From Blastocatellia bacterium (GTDB taxonomy: Bacteria; Acidobacteriota; Blastocatellia; Pyrinomonadales; Pyrinomonadaceae), in the NCBI GenBank assembly GCA_013697915.1, contig JACCVY010000020.1:1-45353 (forward strand): a stretch of DNA of 45,353 bases. The letters are read 5' to 3'. The notes beneath the pieces are model-generated. The model made no database searches, was not told where the DNA came from, and was given only the letters and a program-made list of their open reading frames with translations. A program made the translations under genes and the position numbers. Position 1 is the stretch's first letter; each line of letters opens with the position of its first letter. Positions 1 to 8,555 of the stretch are shown here, in pieces.

Positions 1-263
1 AAACATGTCTTCATCCTCAGTTCATTCATAGAGCCTGCTCGACCAGATCGGCATACGTCAAAAAATTACGCTCAACTCCACAGGGTAGGACACAAGAAAA
101 AAAGAATTTCAAATTGATAGGACACTACTACTTTTCTTTGTGGTTTGGAGTTCAATATGCTCCCGACTAAGAAACGGAAGATAAATTAGACCCCGGCCAG
201 AGCAACATTGGTTAGACGCAAGACTTGGCTTATGTTAGATTTAGCTCGATAAGAGGTTCGTAA

Positions 264-482
264 ATGAGAAAGCTCGCGACATACGAAGGTATCATCGAGA
301 ATGGGCGTGTAACACTGCCTCCAGATACCGACATTCCCGACAAAACTCGCGTGTACGTGCTTGTGCCGCACGCGGAGACGCAACCCACTCTGTACATCGC
401 GAGTCCTCGTTTGGCCCATCCAGAGCAGACGAAAGATTTCGAAATGCAAGTTACTGAAAATACAGCCGATGCCAGCGTATGA
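264..482 (+). CDS. Small DUF104/antitoxin-like protein
   Basis: This 72-residue protein begins with a YEGIIENGRVTLPP segment followed by PDKTRVYVLVP. That is the layout of small antitoxin-like DUF104/AbrB-type strands: a beta-hairpin reading 'enGrv.L' and then a hydrophobic V-rich strand. An AGAGG-type ribosome binding site lies about 8 nt upstream of the ATG. The gene overlaps the next one by 14 nt, so the two are probably translated together. The partner is a retropepsin-like protein rather than a PIN toxin, so a toxin-antitoxin role is only a guess. The C-terminal half (after about residue 38) has no motif I recognise. Confidence 0.65.
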   Translation: MRKLATYEGIIENGRVTLPPDTDIPDKTRVYVLVPHAETQPTLYIASPRLAHPEQTKDFEMQVTENTADASV

Positions 483-864
483 CTCCCAGGTTTTCGACCC
501 ACCTGCGCCACTAGCAAGAGTAAGTCTGAGAGCTCTTCACAATGGTGCCATTGTAACTGATGTGCCGATGCTCATTGATTCCGGAGCTGATGTCACTCTG
601 ATTCCTGGAACCTTTATCAATGAATCAAGGTTAGAGCTTGATCAAAACGAAAGCTATGAGTTGGCATCATTTGATGGACATAAAAGCGCGGCAAAGTCGG
701 TGCAACTAGATTTAGTGTTTCAAACACGCACTTTCCGAGGTCGTTTCCTTCTGATCAACTCGGAAAGCGGCATCTTGGGAAGAAATGTTCTAAATCACTT
801 TGCACTTGTGCTTGACGGTCCTGGCTTAAGTTGGGAGGAGCAACCAACAAGTTCTCCTCAATAG
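469..864 (+). CDS. Retropepsin-like aspartic protease
   Basis: The 131-residue protein carries the single-domain aspartic protease signature: LIDSGADVTLIP near residues 38-49, with the catalytic Asp in D-S-G, and a C-terminal ILGRNVLNHF segment matching the hydrophobic-G-R motif of retropepsins. One D-S-G motif implies activity as a homodimer. I chose the ATG inside the preceding gene (14-nt overlap) because the conserved sequence starts there; an upstream in-frame ATG would add residues lying entirely inside the neighbour's reading frame. There is no signal peptide, so it is probably cytoplasmic. Substrate unknown. Confidence 0.75.
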   Translation: MPAYDSQVFDPPAPLARVSLRALHNGAIVTDVPMLIDSGADVTLIPGTFINESRLELDQNESYELASFDGHKSAAKSVQLDLVFQTRTFRGRFLLINSESGILGRNVLNHFALVLDGPGLSWEEQPTSSPQ

Positions 865-936
865 TGCGTTCGCTTGCTCGCTCGCTCTCGTGCCCGTTAA
901 AATTCTTGTGTGCAAGTTTTCCGACTGAACCATTAA

Positions 937-3297
937 ATGAAAGAATGCCCAGCCTGTAGGCGCTGTTTCCCCGATGATATAAACCACTGTCCGCAGGACG
1001 GCGATGCCACCACGCCTTCGCTGCTCGGGGAACCAATCCTCGATGCGCGCTATCAACTTGAAAAACGACTGGGCCAGGGAGGCATGGGAGTTGTCTTCCA
1101 GGCGCGGCACATCTTTCTTAAAACATCTCACGCCATCAAGGTGATCCTGCCCGATTTAGTCGGCAACGATCCAATGCTCGTTACTCGCTTCCGCCAGGAA
1201 GCGCTGGCCGCTGCTGCCATTCGTCATCAAAACATTATCGCCGTGACAGATTTTGGTGTAGTGCGCGGCACCATGCCGTTCCTGGTGATGGAATACGTCA
1301 ACGGCCAATCGTTACAGGACATTCTGGCCGAAGAAAAAGTGATGTCGCCGGCGCGGGCGCTGGAATTTGCGTCGGCTATTGGCGCCGGGGTAGCTGCTGC
1401 TCATCGCCAGAACATTGTGCATCGCGATCTTAAACCTTTGAACATTATGACCCAGCTGGGTCAGCCAGTTTCGCAAGGTTTGAAGATACTCGACTTTGGC
1501 TTAGCCAAAATAAAGTCCGGTGAATTGCTCGGCTCGTTTATTCAAGCCAAGACAAGCGGGCTGATGGGTTCTCCTTTTTATATGGCGCCGGAACAATGGT
1601 CGGATGATGAGCCGGACGCGCGCGCCGATATCTACAGCCTGGGAATCATTCTTTATCAAATGCTCGCGGGTGATGTTCCGTACAAAGGCTCATCGATCCC
1701 TTCAATAATGAAGAAACACCTCACGTTGCCGCTGCCGACTTTCAAATCGATGGGCGTTGATGTCTCGCCGCGACTTGAAGCTGTCGTGCAGCATGCTCTC
1801 GAGAAGGAAGTCGCGGATCGCACGCCTTCGGTTGAAGTGTTCCTTAGCGAGTTGCGTGCGGCCGTCGGCGATTTCGGCTCGACGATGCACATCAAACGGC
1901 AGACAGGCCCACTCAATGCGAACGAAACAATGCACTCCCCGGCCCTCAGCACCGGTGACCAATCGTTACCGCCCACTTCGCAGGTAGCTTTTGACTCAAT
2001 GGCTGGGACCGTCAGCTCGGCTGCGTTAGGGGCGGAAGAACAAGCACAAATTGCTGCGGCGCGTGCTGAATACGAACGGGAACAAAATGAACGCGATCGC
2101 ATCGCGCGTGAAGAATTGGACCGCGAAGCCGAAGCACGCCGGCAGGCGAAAGAGGAAAAGGAACGAAAGCGCAAAGAAGAAGAGGAACGAAAGCGCAAGG
2201 AAGAAGAGCAGCGGGCCGAACGGGAACACCAGCAACGCGAACAGATGGAGCGCGTCGAGCGTCAGGCGAAAGAACTTGAAGAGCGTCTGTCTCGTTTGGC
2301 GACCAGCATGGTGCCGGGCGCTACTATTGCCGAATCCGCCGCTCCAGCCGTGGGAGTGAACACTGGTGCTGCGAGCAGCAACAGTTTTTCTGGTGTCTCA
2401 AGCTCTCTTCCGGGAGCTGCGTCGCTGCCCGGCGCGATTGCACCGCAGTCCAAAGGCAACTCCATGTTGCTAATTGGCGGGATCGCACTCGTTGTCCTGC
2501 TAATTGTGGGCGGTGGTGCAGCTTACTTTGTAACTCGTCCAAAACCCGCTGCCCAAGGTATTGGTCCAACTACACCGCCAACTAATCCGACCAACAACCC
2601 GGCAGGAGCGACGAAGGCGGATCTGGTGGAAATTCCTGGCGGCACGTTTCAGATGGGCCGCAATGACGGACCACCGCAGGAGCGGCCCGAGCACTCGGTA
2701 ACTGTTTCGAAGTTCTATATGGACCGCACAGAAGTTACAAACGCCGAGTATGCCGAGTTTGTCCGCGATGTGGGCTATGAAGTTCCCAGCCACTGGGTTA
2801 AAGGACAACCACTACCCGGACAGGAGCAGTGGCCGGTAGTAAATGTTTCGCCAAAGGATGCCGAAGCTTTCGCCGCGTGGCGTTCAAAGCGTGACAGCGT
2901 CACCTATCGCCTGCCGACTGAGGAAGAATGGGAATTCGCGGCGCGCAGCGGTGGTGAATACAAAAACTATCCGTGGGGTGATACGTGGCAGGACAATCGC
3001 GCGGTTGTAAAAGAAGCGACTCCGCAGCCAGTGGGGACCTATCCCGAGGGCAAAGATCGTTGGGGTGTGGTTGATCTCATTGGGAACGCCTGGGAGTGGA
3101 CTTCTTCAAAGGCCTCGATTTACAACGGCGCCGCGGAGATTCCGTCCGCCTCAAAAGAATGGGTCGTGGCCCGCGGCGGTTCCTATGCCAGCGATCCTAA
3201 AGATCGACAAATACCGGTTTCCGCCACCTACCGGGACTGGTTCCCTCCTACTACGAGACATCAGAATTTCGGCTTCCGTCTCGTCCGTTCTGCATAA
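937..3297 (+). CDS. Zinc-ribbon Ser/Thr kinase fused to an FGE/SUMF1-like domain
   Basis: A 786-residue membrane-anchored Hanks-type kinase. A short Cys motif (C4, C7, C10, C18) precedes the kinase domain (about 39-310), which has the glycine loop GQGGMG at 46-51, the ATP-binding Lys68, H162-R163-D164 with catalytic Asp164, D186-F187-G188 and the APE motif. A charged, probably coiled-coil stretch rich in R, K and E follows (about 365-450), then a single membrane segment near 509-532. An extracytoplasmic formylglycine-generating-enzyme-like (sulfatase-modifying factor) domain runs from about 562 to the end, closing with the typical GFRLVRS. The FGE fold in such fusions is often a ligand-binding or sensor domain; catalysis is not shown. 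Likely role: sensing outside the membrane and phosphorylating inside. Target unknown. Confidence 0.9.
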   Translation: MKECPACRRCFPDDINHCPQDGDATTPSLLGEPILDARYQLEKRLGQGGMGVVFQARHIFLKTSHAIKVILPDLVGNDPMLVTRFRQEALAAAAIRHQNIIAVTDFGVVRGTMPFLVMEYVNGQSLQDILAEEKVMSPARALEFASAIGAGVAAAHRQNIVHRDLKPLNIMTQLGQPVSQGLKILDFGLAKIKSGELLGSFIQAKTSGLMGSPFYMAPEQWSDDEPDARADIYSLGIILYQMLAGDVPYKGSSIPSIMKKHLTLPLPTFKSMGVDVSPRLEAVVQHALEKEVADRTPSVEVFLSELRAAVGDFGSTMHIKRQTGPLNANETMHSPALSTGDQSLPPTSQVAFDSMAGTVSSAALGAEEQAQIAAARAEYEREQNERDRIAREELDREAEARRQAKEEKERKRKEEEERKRKEEEQRAEREHQQREQMERVERQAKELEERLSRLATSMVPGATIAESAAPAVGVNTGAASSNSFSGVSSSLPGAASLPGAIAPQSKGNSMLLIGGIALVVLLIVGGGAAYFVTRPKPAAQGIGPTTPPTNPTNNPAGATKADLVEIPGGTFQMGRNDGPPQERPEHSVTVSKFYMDRTEVTNAEYAEFVRDVGYEVPSHWVKGQPLPGQEQWPVVNVSPKDAEAFAAWRSKRDSVTYRLPTEEEWEFAARSGGEYKNYPWGDTWQDNRAVVKEATPQPVGTYPEGKDRWGVVDLIGNAWEWTSSKASIYNGAAEIPSASKEWVVARGGSYASDPKDRQIPVSATYRDWFPPTTRHQNFGFRLVRSA

Positions 3298-3466
3298 GAG
3301 TGCAGCCCTGTTTGCTCTGTTCCAACCCGGACTAACTTCTTAGTTAGATTATCTTCGCGAAATTAGGCTACAATTCCGCCACGTTTCAACGGCTTCTGCC
3401 AGGCTATCTACCAACTTATCGCTGTGGTTGAATCTATAGTTACCCGACAGACCAGGAGTAGTTAGA

Positions 3467-4702
3467 ATGAGAGCTTCCTCGATTATTCGCCTATCATTGT
3501 CAGTGATCGCGCTTTCGTTTTGTTTATCGGCGGCTGGACTTGATGCCCGCGGACAGGATGTAGGCGTCGATGTTGGTGGCGGCGCGGGAATTTTCAGACC
3601 GAAGAATCCTGAAACCAGGAAGCGCACTGGTCGAACCACTCCGAACACTCGTCGTACCACTAGCCCGCGCGCGACGGGGCCCACCAACGCAGAAATCGAA
3701 GATCGCGTCGACGACTTGCTGGAGAAGGGCAATCAGTTTCGCGATGCGCGGCGTTTTGCCGAAGCTGAAGATTCGTATCAAAGCATTCTGAAACTTAAAC
3801 CCCGCGATGGCCGTGCAGCCTATGGTCTCGGCAACATTTATTCTGATCAGCAGCGTTGGGACGAGGCGGAAGCTGCTTATCGCAACGGCGTCTCGTGGAG
3901 CCCGTCAGACGTCGATGCGTTGGTTGCGTTGAGCGTAGTGCTGGTGCAGCCGCGTGCCGGCGCAGGGAACGCGAAGCGGTTTGCCGATGCCGAAAGTTTC
4001 ACCCGCCGCGCAATTCAATTGCACCCAAATAATGCCGTCGCTTGGGACCGCCTGGGTGTTGCCTTGCAGTCACGCGGGGTATTCAACGATGAAACCGAAC
4101 ATGCCTATCGCCGCGCGGTCGAACTCGATCCACAGTTTGCAGTCGGCTATGCGCATCTTGCGCGCGCTCTCAAACACTCGGGACGAAAAGAAGAAGCGGC
4201 GCCGCTTTACGATCGAGCAATTGAACTTGCTAAAGACCCCGCCACGCTGAATTTGATCGCCGAATCATTGCAGGCGGAACAGCAATGGGAGAATTCTGAG
4301 CCAGTACTAAAACGAGTGCTCGAGCTTGACGCTCGCAATCCGACCGCAGTGCTGTTATTGGGTCGCATGCTTGTCGTTTTCAAACGGTATCAGGAAGCGG
4401 AGCCTTACCTGAAGACAGCGACGGAAATGAGTCCGCGCGCGTTTCAGCCGTTTAACTTGCTGGGCCGCACCTATCTGGCACTGGATCGTTTTGAAGACGC
4501 GGAGGTGACCTACGAACGTGCCGCGCAGTTTGCGTCCACCGGCGATCGCAAGCAGTTGGCAGGTGTGTTTGGCTTTGCTGGAGTCGGCGACGGGTATTTA
4601 AAAGCGAAGAAAAAACCCAGCGCCGCCCGTGCTTATCGCCGCGCCCTGGAGCTGGATCCGGGAAACAAGGAACTGGAACAAAAGCTCTCTAAAGCAAGTT
4701 AA
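3467..4702 (+). CDS. Exported tetratricopeptide-repeat protein
   Basis: A 411-residue protein with an N-terminal signal peptide (hydrophobic stretch IRLSLSVIALSFCLSAAG) and a Pro/Thr/Arg-rich linker to about residue 65. From there to the C-terminus it is built of about eight or nine 34-residue TPR units with repeated A-x-x-x-Y/F and alternating hydrophobics (for example RRFAEAEDSYQSILKLKP). An AGGAG ribosome binding site sits 8 nt before the ATG. TPR proteins act as protein-protein scaffolds and no enzymatic domain is visible. It lies between two zinc-ribbon membrane proteins in the same orientation, but nothing shows they share a pathway. Confidence 0.85.
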   Translation: MRASSIIRLSLSVIALSFCLSAAGLDARGQDVGVDVGGGAGIFRPKNPETRKRTGRTTPNTRRTTSPRATGPTNAEIEDRVDDLLEKGNQFRDARRFAEAEDSYQSILKLKPRDGRAAYGLGNIYSDQQRWDEAEAAYRNGVSWSPSDVDALVALSVVLVQPRAGAGNAKRFADAESFTRRAIQLHPNNAVAWDRLGVALQSRGVFNDETEHAYRRAVELDPQFAVGYAHLARALKHSGRKEEAAPLYDRAIELAKDPATLNLIAESLQAEQQWENSEPVLKRVLELDARNPTAVLLLGRMLVVFKRYQEAEPYLKTATEMSPRAFQPFNLLGRTYLALDRFEDAEVTYERAAQFASTGDRKQLAGVFGFAGVGDGYLKAKKKPSAARAYRRALELDPGNKELEQKLSKAS

Positions 4703-4778
4703 TGGTAACCTGCGGGTTTGTTTCACATCCCAAATCGTCACGATTTGAATTACAAACACAAAGAGTGGAGCCCGTCTC

Positions 4779-5981
4779 ATGAAGCGTTGCCCAAAGTGTA
4801 GTCGCACTTTCCCGAATGACAATCAAAAGTTTTGCACCATCGACGGTGGATTATTGGTGGCGGACCAGCCTTTTGATCCCAACGCAACGTTCCGCGCCTC
4901 GGCGCCGCTAACACCGCCAAGTTCGTCGCCGCCCCCGGCACCCCCTGTCGCTCCGCGGCCACCAACGCAACCGTCCGGCAGCGGGCAACCCGATTTCGGC
5001 GCAACGATCGCAACGTCATCCTCCGCGCCGACTGCCGTACTGCCGAAACAGACTGGGCCAACCGGTGCGCGCACCATAGTCGATCAATCTGCTCCGCCCG
5101 CTCCGAGCGCTCCATTGCCGCAACAACCGCGCGCTCCACTTCCGCAAAACACACCGAGCATTCCTATTCCGCCGCCACAAGCTAAGAAGAAATCAAAAAT
5201 GCCGCTTATCATCGGCATCTTGTTGCTGCTTTTGGTGCTGGGTGTTGGTGCCGTGGCGGCCTTATTCTTTCTGGTTATCAAGCCACGTTTGAATGAAGTG
5301 CGTTCAGCAGAGCCAGTAACGACACGCCCGACGAACAAGGAAAATACCAATACGAACAGCAATACCAGCGTCGCGAAAGAAGAGCCGAAGACTGAACCCG
5401 AGTTTGTTGCGCCGCCAAATACAGTTAAGTTCACAAATTCGCAGGCGAATCTCGACGGCAAGCTGGCGGAACATTACCTCGACTTTTCGTTTTACTATCC
5501 GCAAGACTGGCAGACCGATCCCAAGGCGGGAACGCCAGGCGCGAACAACTTTGCCAAGGTCGAAAGAAGGTTGCCACCAGATTTCACACAGGAAAACTTT
5601 GCCGTCGGTTGGTACACGAGTAAAGGGACCTTTGCGGCCGACGAATCCACCTTCCCGCAGCTGGTGCAAGGTCTCAGCAACACTTTGGCTAATGGTTTTC
5701 CTGAGTATCAGAAAGTTTCGGAAGGCCCAACCAAAGTAAATTCGCTGGACGGTTACGAGTTTCGCTTCACCAGCGTTTCCAAAGGAACAGAGAAAGGCGA
5801 CATTAAAGTTTGGGGTCGCGTAATATTTTTGCCAACCGGAGTTGCGGGTGAACAAACAGGCGCGACACTGATAATGCTGGCAACATCGCTTGCTCCCGAA
5901 CTGTCTGGCATTGATGACGTTGGCGCAAAGGGCCAGGCCCCGGTTATTCTGGAATCATTCCGCTTTGGAAAGAAACCATAG
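4779..5981 (+). CDS. Zinc-ribbon, proline-rich single-pass membrane protein with PsbP-like C-terminal domain
   Basis: 400 residues. The N-terminus has a CPKC motif followed by KFCTIDGG, a short zinc-ribbon-like motif similar to the start of the kinase at 937. A Pro/Ala/Ser-rich linker (about 45-135) leads to one membrane helix (about 141-167). The extracytoplasmic part ends in a roughly 180-residue domain containing 'DFSFYYPQDW', a pattern of PsbP/Mog1-like folds that start with a Tyr-Pro-x-x-Trp strand. Ser/Pro-rich linkers of this sort are common in acidobacterial membrane proteins. No catalytic residues are recognisable, and the domain assignment is tentative. Confidence 0.75.
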   Translation: MKRCPKCSRTFPNDNQKFCTIDGGLLVADQPFDPNATFRASAPLTPPSSSPPPAPPVAPRPPTQPSGSGQPDFGATIATSSSAPTAVLPKQTGPTGARTIVDQSAPPAPSAPLPQQPRAPLPQNTPSIPIPPPQAKKKSKMPLIIGILLLLLVLGVGAVAALFFLVIKPRLNEVRSAEPVTTRPTNKENTNTNSNTSVAKEEPKTEPEFVAPPNTVKFTNSQANLDGKLAEHYLDFSFYYPQDWQTDPKAGTPGANNFAKVERRLPPDFTQENFAVGWYTSKGTFAADESTFPQLVQGLSNTLANGFPEYQKVSEGPTKVNSLDGYEFRFTSVSKGTEKGDIKVWGRVIFLPTGVAGEQTGATLIMLATSLAPELSGIDDVGAKGQAPVILESFRFGKKP

Positions 5982-6092
5982 TCAAGTAATGCAAGCTGTT
6001 AGCTCGCGCGCCCGGTGCAAGCTTTGGTGAAACCGAGGCTTCGGTGCGAAATTAATCCATTCTCGGTTATAGTCGTTGCGTAATCTGGAGCA

Positions 6093-6773
6093 ATGAGTAA
6101 GCAAGAAATGAAAAAGTCTAAAATAACTGAGACACCAAAACCCTTGTGGACGACGGCGCGCGTCGCTTTCACAATCCTCGTACTGTCGTTATTTGCAGCT
6201 TTTGGAATTTCAAGTTGCAGCTCGGGCGATGAAAAACGAGAAGCGCCTGCTCCGGTAGTCAGGAATAACGGAAGCGCGCCGCAGCCGGTTGACCCAGCCG
6301 CGCCCGCGCCTATTGTTACGCTTCCCGCAAACATAACTGATGCTGAACTGCGGGCCGTCAGTGGCGCGCCTATTAAACTCTCAAGCTATAACGGGAAGGT
6401 GCTGCTGGTGAACCTGTGGGCTACGTGGTGTGGTCCATGCCGGTTGGAAACCCCCGAGCTGGTTAAGTTGCACAAAGAATTTCGCTCGCAAGGCGTGGAG
6501 GTAGTGGGATTATCGACTGAGAATCCGGACGCGTCTGCCGACAGCGTGCGTGAGTTTGTTCATAACTTCGACGTCGATTACCGCATCGGCTGGGCCACCC
6601 CGGAAGTAGCGATCACGTTGATGCAAGGGCGCGACGCGATCCCACAGAGTTTTGTAATCTCGCGCAGCGGTCGCATCGTCAAGCGGTTCGTTGGCTTCAA
6701 TCCGCTGGAGACTCCCAAGCAAATAAGGGCAGCCATTCAGGAAGCTCTTGACGACAAAAGTGCGGCCGACTGA
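6093..6773 (+). CDS. TlpA/ResA-like thioredoxin lipoprotein
   Basis: A 226-residue membrane-anchored thiol-disulfide oxidoreductase. Residues 24-41 form a hydrophobic signal ending in the lipobox I-S-S-C, so Cys42 would be lipidated. A Pro/Ala-rich linker leads to an AhpC/TSA-type thioredoxin fold with the active site W-C113-G-P-C116, a following GLSTENPD strand, and a cis-Pro loop near 'AIPQSFVI'. Such proteins reduce disulfides outside the cytoplasm, for instance in cytochrome c maturation; the substrate here is unknown. The start is not certain: GGAG is only 2 nt from the ATG used, and a second ATG lies five codons in. Confidence 0.87.
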   Translation: MSKQEMKKSKITETPKPLWTTARVAFTILVLSLFAAFGISSCSSGDEKREAPAPVVRNNGSAPQPVDPAAPAPIVTLPANITDAELRAVSGAPIKLSSYNGKVLLVNLWATWCGPCRLETPELVKLHKEFRSQGVEVVGLSTENPDASADSVREFVHNFDVDYRIGWATPEVAITLMQGRDAIPQSFVISRSGRIVKRFVGFNPLETPKQIRAAIQEALDDKSAAD

Positions 6774-6818
6774 TAAAGCCAGGCAAGCGGGCCGCACCCT
6801 TGCGGTACACGGAACGCG

Positions 6819-7037
6819 CTATTGATCCTTAGCTTCCTCGAGTTCCTGTTCACCTTCTTTTTGTAGCCGCTCACCCTCGCGCGCTAGCTCCTTATCCTGC
6901 AAACCGTCGGCTACCTGCTTTTTCGCTTCGCCTTCAAGAATTTTCATTTCGGCCTCGACCCGGTCCTGGATCTGGTCCATGGGTGCTATTTCGCCGGTTT
7001 CTTCCTGCGTTTGAATTCGTTCTTTGTCGATTTGCAT
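6819..7037 (-). CDS. Small charged hypothetical protein
   Basis: A 72-residue, highly charged protein rich in Glu, Lys and Gln with no hydrophobic segments. It is predicted from composition to be helical or coiled-coil (EGEAKKQVADGLQDKE in the middle). I do not recognise a family. The ATG is preferred over a GTG two codons upstream because the ribosome binding site GAGG sits about 5 nt before the ATG and would overlap the GTG. It stands alone on the minus strand, convergent with the TlpA-like gene. Confidence 0.55.
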   Translation of the reverse strand: MQIDKERIQTQEETGEIAPMDQIQDRVEAEMKILEGEAKKQVADGLQDKELAREGERLQKEGEQELEEAKDQ

Positions 7038-7043
7038 GCCCAC

Positions 7044-7440
7044 CTCGCTCTTCCTGAATTGTGTGAATGCAGTCTAGCGAAACAAACGAACCGATGCCAG
7101 TGGGCTAAACGGCATTTGCGCTGCTTCGGCATTGCCGCCTGAGTTGGCTTCGCGGCGGTGACCCCACCGTAAATGTGCCTTTTACATTTTTGGGTTATGC
7201 CCTTGGTGCGGGCTTTGGCTCAATAAATCCGAATGGCTAAGCCCGGACCAGGGGCATAGCCCCGGAATAATCTGGGTGCTCTCGGCGGGGCATAGCCACC
7301 GCCGCACATCAGACGGCAAAGCCGAAACTGACGTGGCCCATGTCATTTGAGGCAAAATCTGCTGAGGTTACTAACAAGATTGTCTTAGCGTCGGTTGACG
7401 CTCGACAGCCGCGTACTCCCCAGCTACACTGACACTTCGT
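7044..7440. other. Intergenic region with degenerate palindromes
   Basis: About 400 nt without a credible gene. It contains short G+C-rich inverted motifs, for example GGGGCATAGCCCC near 7251-7263 and repeated GGCATAGCC elements around 7250-7300, resembling scattered intergenic palindromes rather than coding sequence. It marks the left border of the metal-handling island. Confidence 0.4.
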
Positions 7441-7935
7441 ATGCCGTTCTCGCTTTTAAAAATGGTTCGTGTGGTTCTGGCGGTGGCCCTCGCTTTTTGG
7501 GTCGCCGGTGCGGGCTGTCTGCTGGGCTGCGAAGGAATGATGACGGTGGCAGCGAGCAGCAGCGCGGGACATGAGTCGTCAAGCAATCTGAACCTGGTTG
7601 TTTCAGGCGAAGCCTGTGCGTCAGCGAAATCGCACGACTGTTGCGCCAAACGAAATCACCGGGTCCAGCCAAAAGCGCAATCAGACGAAAGACAAGCAGC
7701 GACCCTGGTCGAAACTGACCCGGCATCCTCCGCCATGTCCGATTGTCCGCTGGCGATGAGCCGCACGGTAGTCGTTGCAAAGAGTGGCGCGCGGGAAACA
7801 AGTTCCGCGACGACGGTCCCTAACGCAAACTTACCTACCCAGAATCTTCTTGAACAACTGGCCCCGCTTGTTGCTCAGGTGCGCTTGCCGAATCGCGGGC
7901 ACACTTACCTTCGCTGCTGTTCCTTTCTAATCTAA
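7441..7935 (+). CDS. Small exported Cys-rich protein
   Basis: 164 residues with a hydrophobic N-terminal segment (about 6-30) containing two Cys (GAGCLLGCEG). A Ser/Ala-rich region with a DCCAKR motif follows, and the C-terminus is distinctive, ending TYLRCCSFLI. No database family comes to mind. Its architecture (signal sequence, a CC motif in the middle, a terminal Tyr-x-Arg...L-[IL]-I tail) is shared with the protein at 16311. Both flank metal genes, which suggests an envelope metal-binding role by inference only. It is the first gene of the island, and no clear ribosome binding site is seen before its ATG. Confidence 0.6.
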   Translation: MPFSLLKMVRVVLAVALAFWVAGAGCLLGCEGMMTVAASSSAGHESSSNLNLVVSGEACASAKSHDCCAKRNHRVQPKAQSDERQAATLVETDPASSAMSDCPLAMSRTVVVAKSGARETSSATTVPNANLPTQNLLEQLAPLVAQVRLPNRGHTYLRCCSFLI

Positions 7936-7951
7936 AAATCTGCCTGTTGTA

Positions 7952-8003
7952 GGACAGACGTTTCTGTCTGTCCGTCGAACGTCGACAGATCTGAGATCTG
8001 TCG
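7952..8003. repeat. Two adjacent palindromic hairpins
   Basis: Hairpin one pairs GGACAGAC (7952-7959) with GTCTGTCC (7966-7973). Hairpin two is the near-perfect palindrome CGACAGATCT / AGATCTGTCG (7983-7992 and 7994-8003). They lie between two exported metal-binding proteins and could slow or end transcription or be a dispersed intergenic repeat. The CAGAC/GTCTG core resembles the repeats at 29594 and 45143. Confidence 0.55.
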
Positions 8004-8069
8004 TGGCTTCACCTGTCAGTGTGTCTGCTGATACCAGACAATGATCTTTTTTCCTAAGGAGACCCCCAA

Positions 8070-8489
8070 GTGAAAAACTTAAACCGGTATTCAATGGGTC
8101 TGGCGCTCGGACTCGGTCTGTTTCTTGCAAACCTTGCCTTGGCGCAAACCATTACGCAAAGCGATCAAAAGAAAGCCGCAGACTCGTGTTGCGCCATGGC
8201 GTGCTGCAGTCACGATTCGACTGTGATGAAAGATTCGAAAGAGCATTCCGCGAAGCAGGAGAGCTGCTGTAGCGGCGATTCATGCAGCATGAAGATGAAG
8301 GAAAACGCAAGGAATCAAGCGGCCGGAGCAGGTTGCTGTGGCGGTTGTGGCGATTCGTGTGACATGAAAATGAAAGACGGCGCGAAGAACCATGCGGACC
8401 ACTCGACCATGGCAGGTTGCTGTGGCTGCTGTGGCGATTCGCGTGAGATGAACATGAAAGAAATGAAGCATAAGGAAAAGACGAACTAA
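8070..8489 (+). CDS. Exported Cys/Met/His-rich metal-binding-type protein
   Basis: 139 residues starting with GTG, supported by AAGGAG 8 nt upstream; no ATG fits as well. A signal peptide is predicted to be cleaved after LALA (LANLALA-QT). The mature part holds repeated modules of paired Cys followed by charged Met motifs: SCCAMACCSH, ESCCSGDSCSMKMKE, GCCGGCGDSCDMKMKD and GCCGCCGDSREMNMKE. Such density of soft (Cys, Met) and His ligands suggests a periplasmic metal buffer or chaperone, for copper or mercury by analogy. No named family is recognised. Confidence 0.75.
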   Translation: MKNLNRYSMGLALGLGLFLANLALAQTITQSDQKKAADSCCAMACCSHDSTVMKDSKEHSAKQESCCSGDSCSMKMKENARNQAAGAGCCGGCGDSCDMKMKDGAKNHADHSTMAGCCGCCGDSREMNMKEMKHKEKTN

Positions 8490-8498
8490 AAGAAAGCT

Positions 8499-8532
8499 GT
8501 GGGCGTTTCGGATCTTAGATCGAAACGCCCAC
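8499..8532 (+). promoter_or_regulatory. Strong intergenic hairpin
   Basis: A perfect 12-bp stem, GTGGGCGTTTCG (8499-8510) with CGAAACGCCCAC (8521-8532), extended by ATC/GAT inside with one bulged G. It starts 10 nt after the previous stop codon and ends 23 nt before the next ATG. No U-run follows, so it is not a standard intrinsic terminator. It may stabilise or partly attenuate the transcript between the two metal-protein genes. Confidence 0.6.
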
Positions 8533-8555
8533 AAAGCATTCGTGGGAAGAAGATT

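Noticed and set aside
6018-6092. Possible regulatory RNA before the TlpA-like gene
   Set aside because: No conserved structure or promoter could be seen.
8499-8532. Rho-independent terminator
   Set aside because: No run of U follows the stem and the next gene begins 24 nt later.
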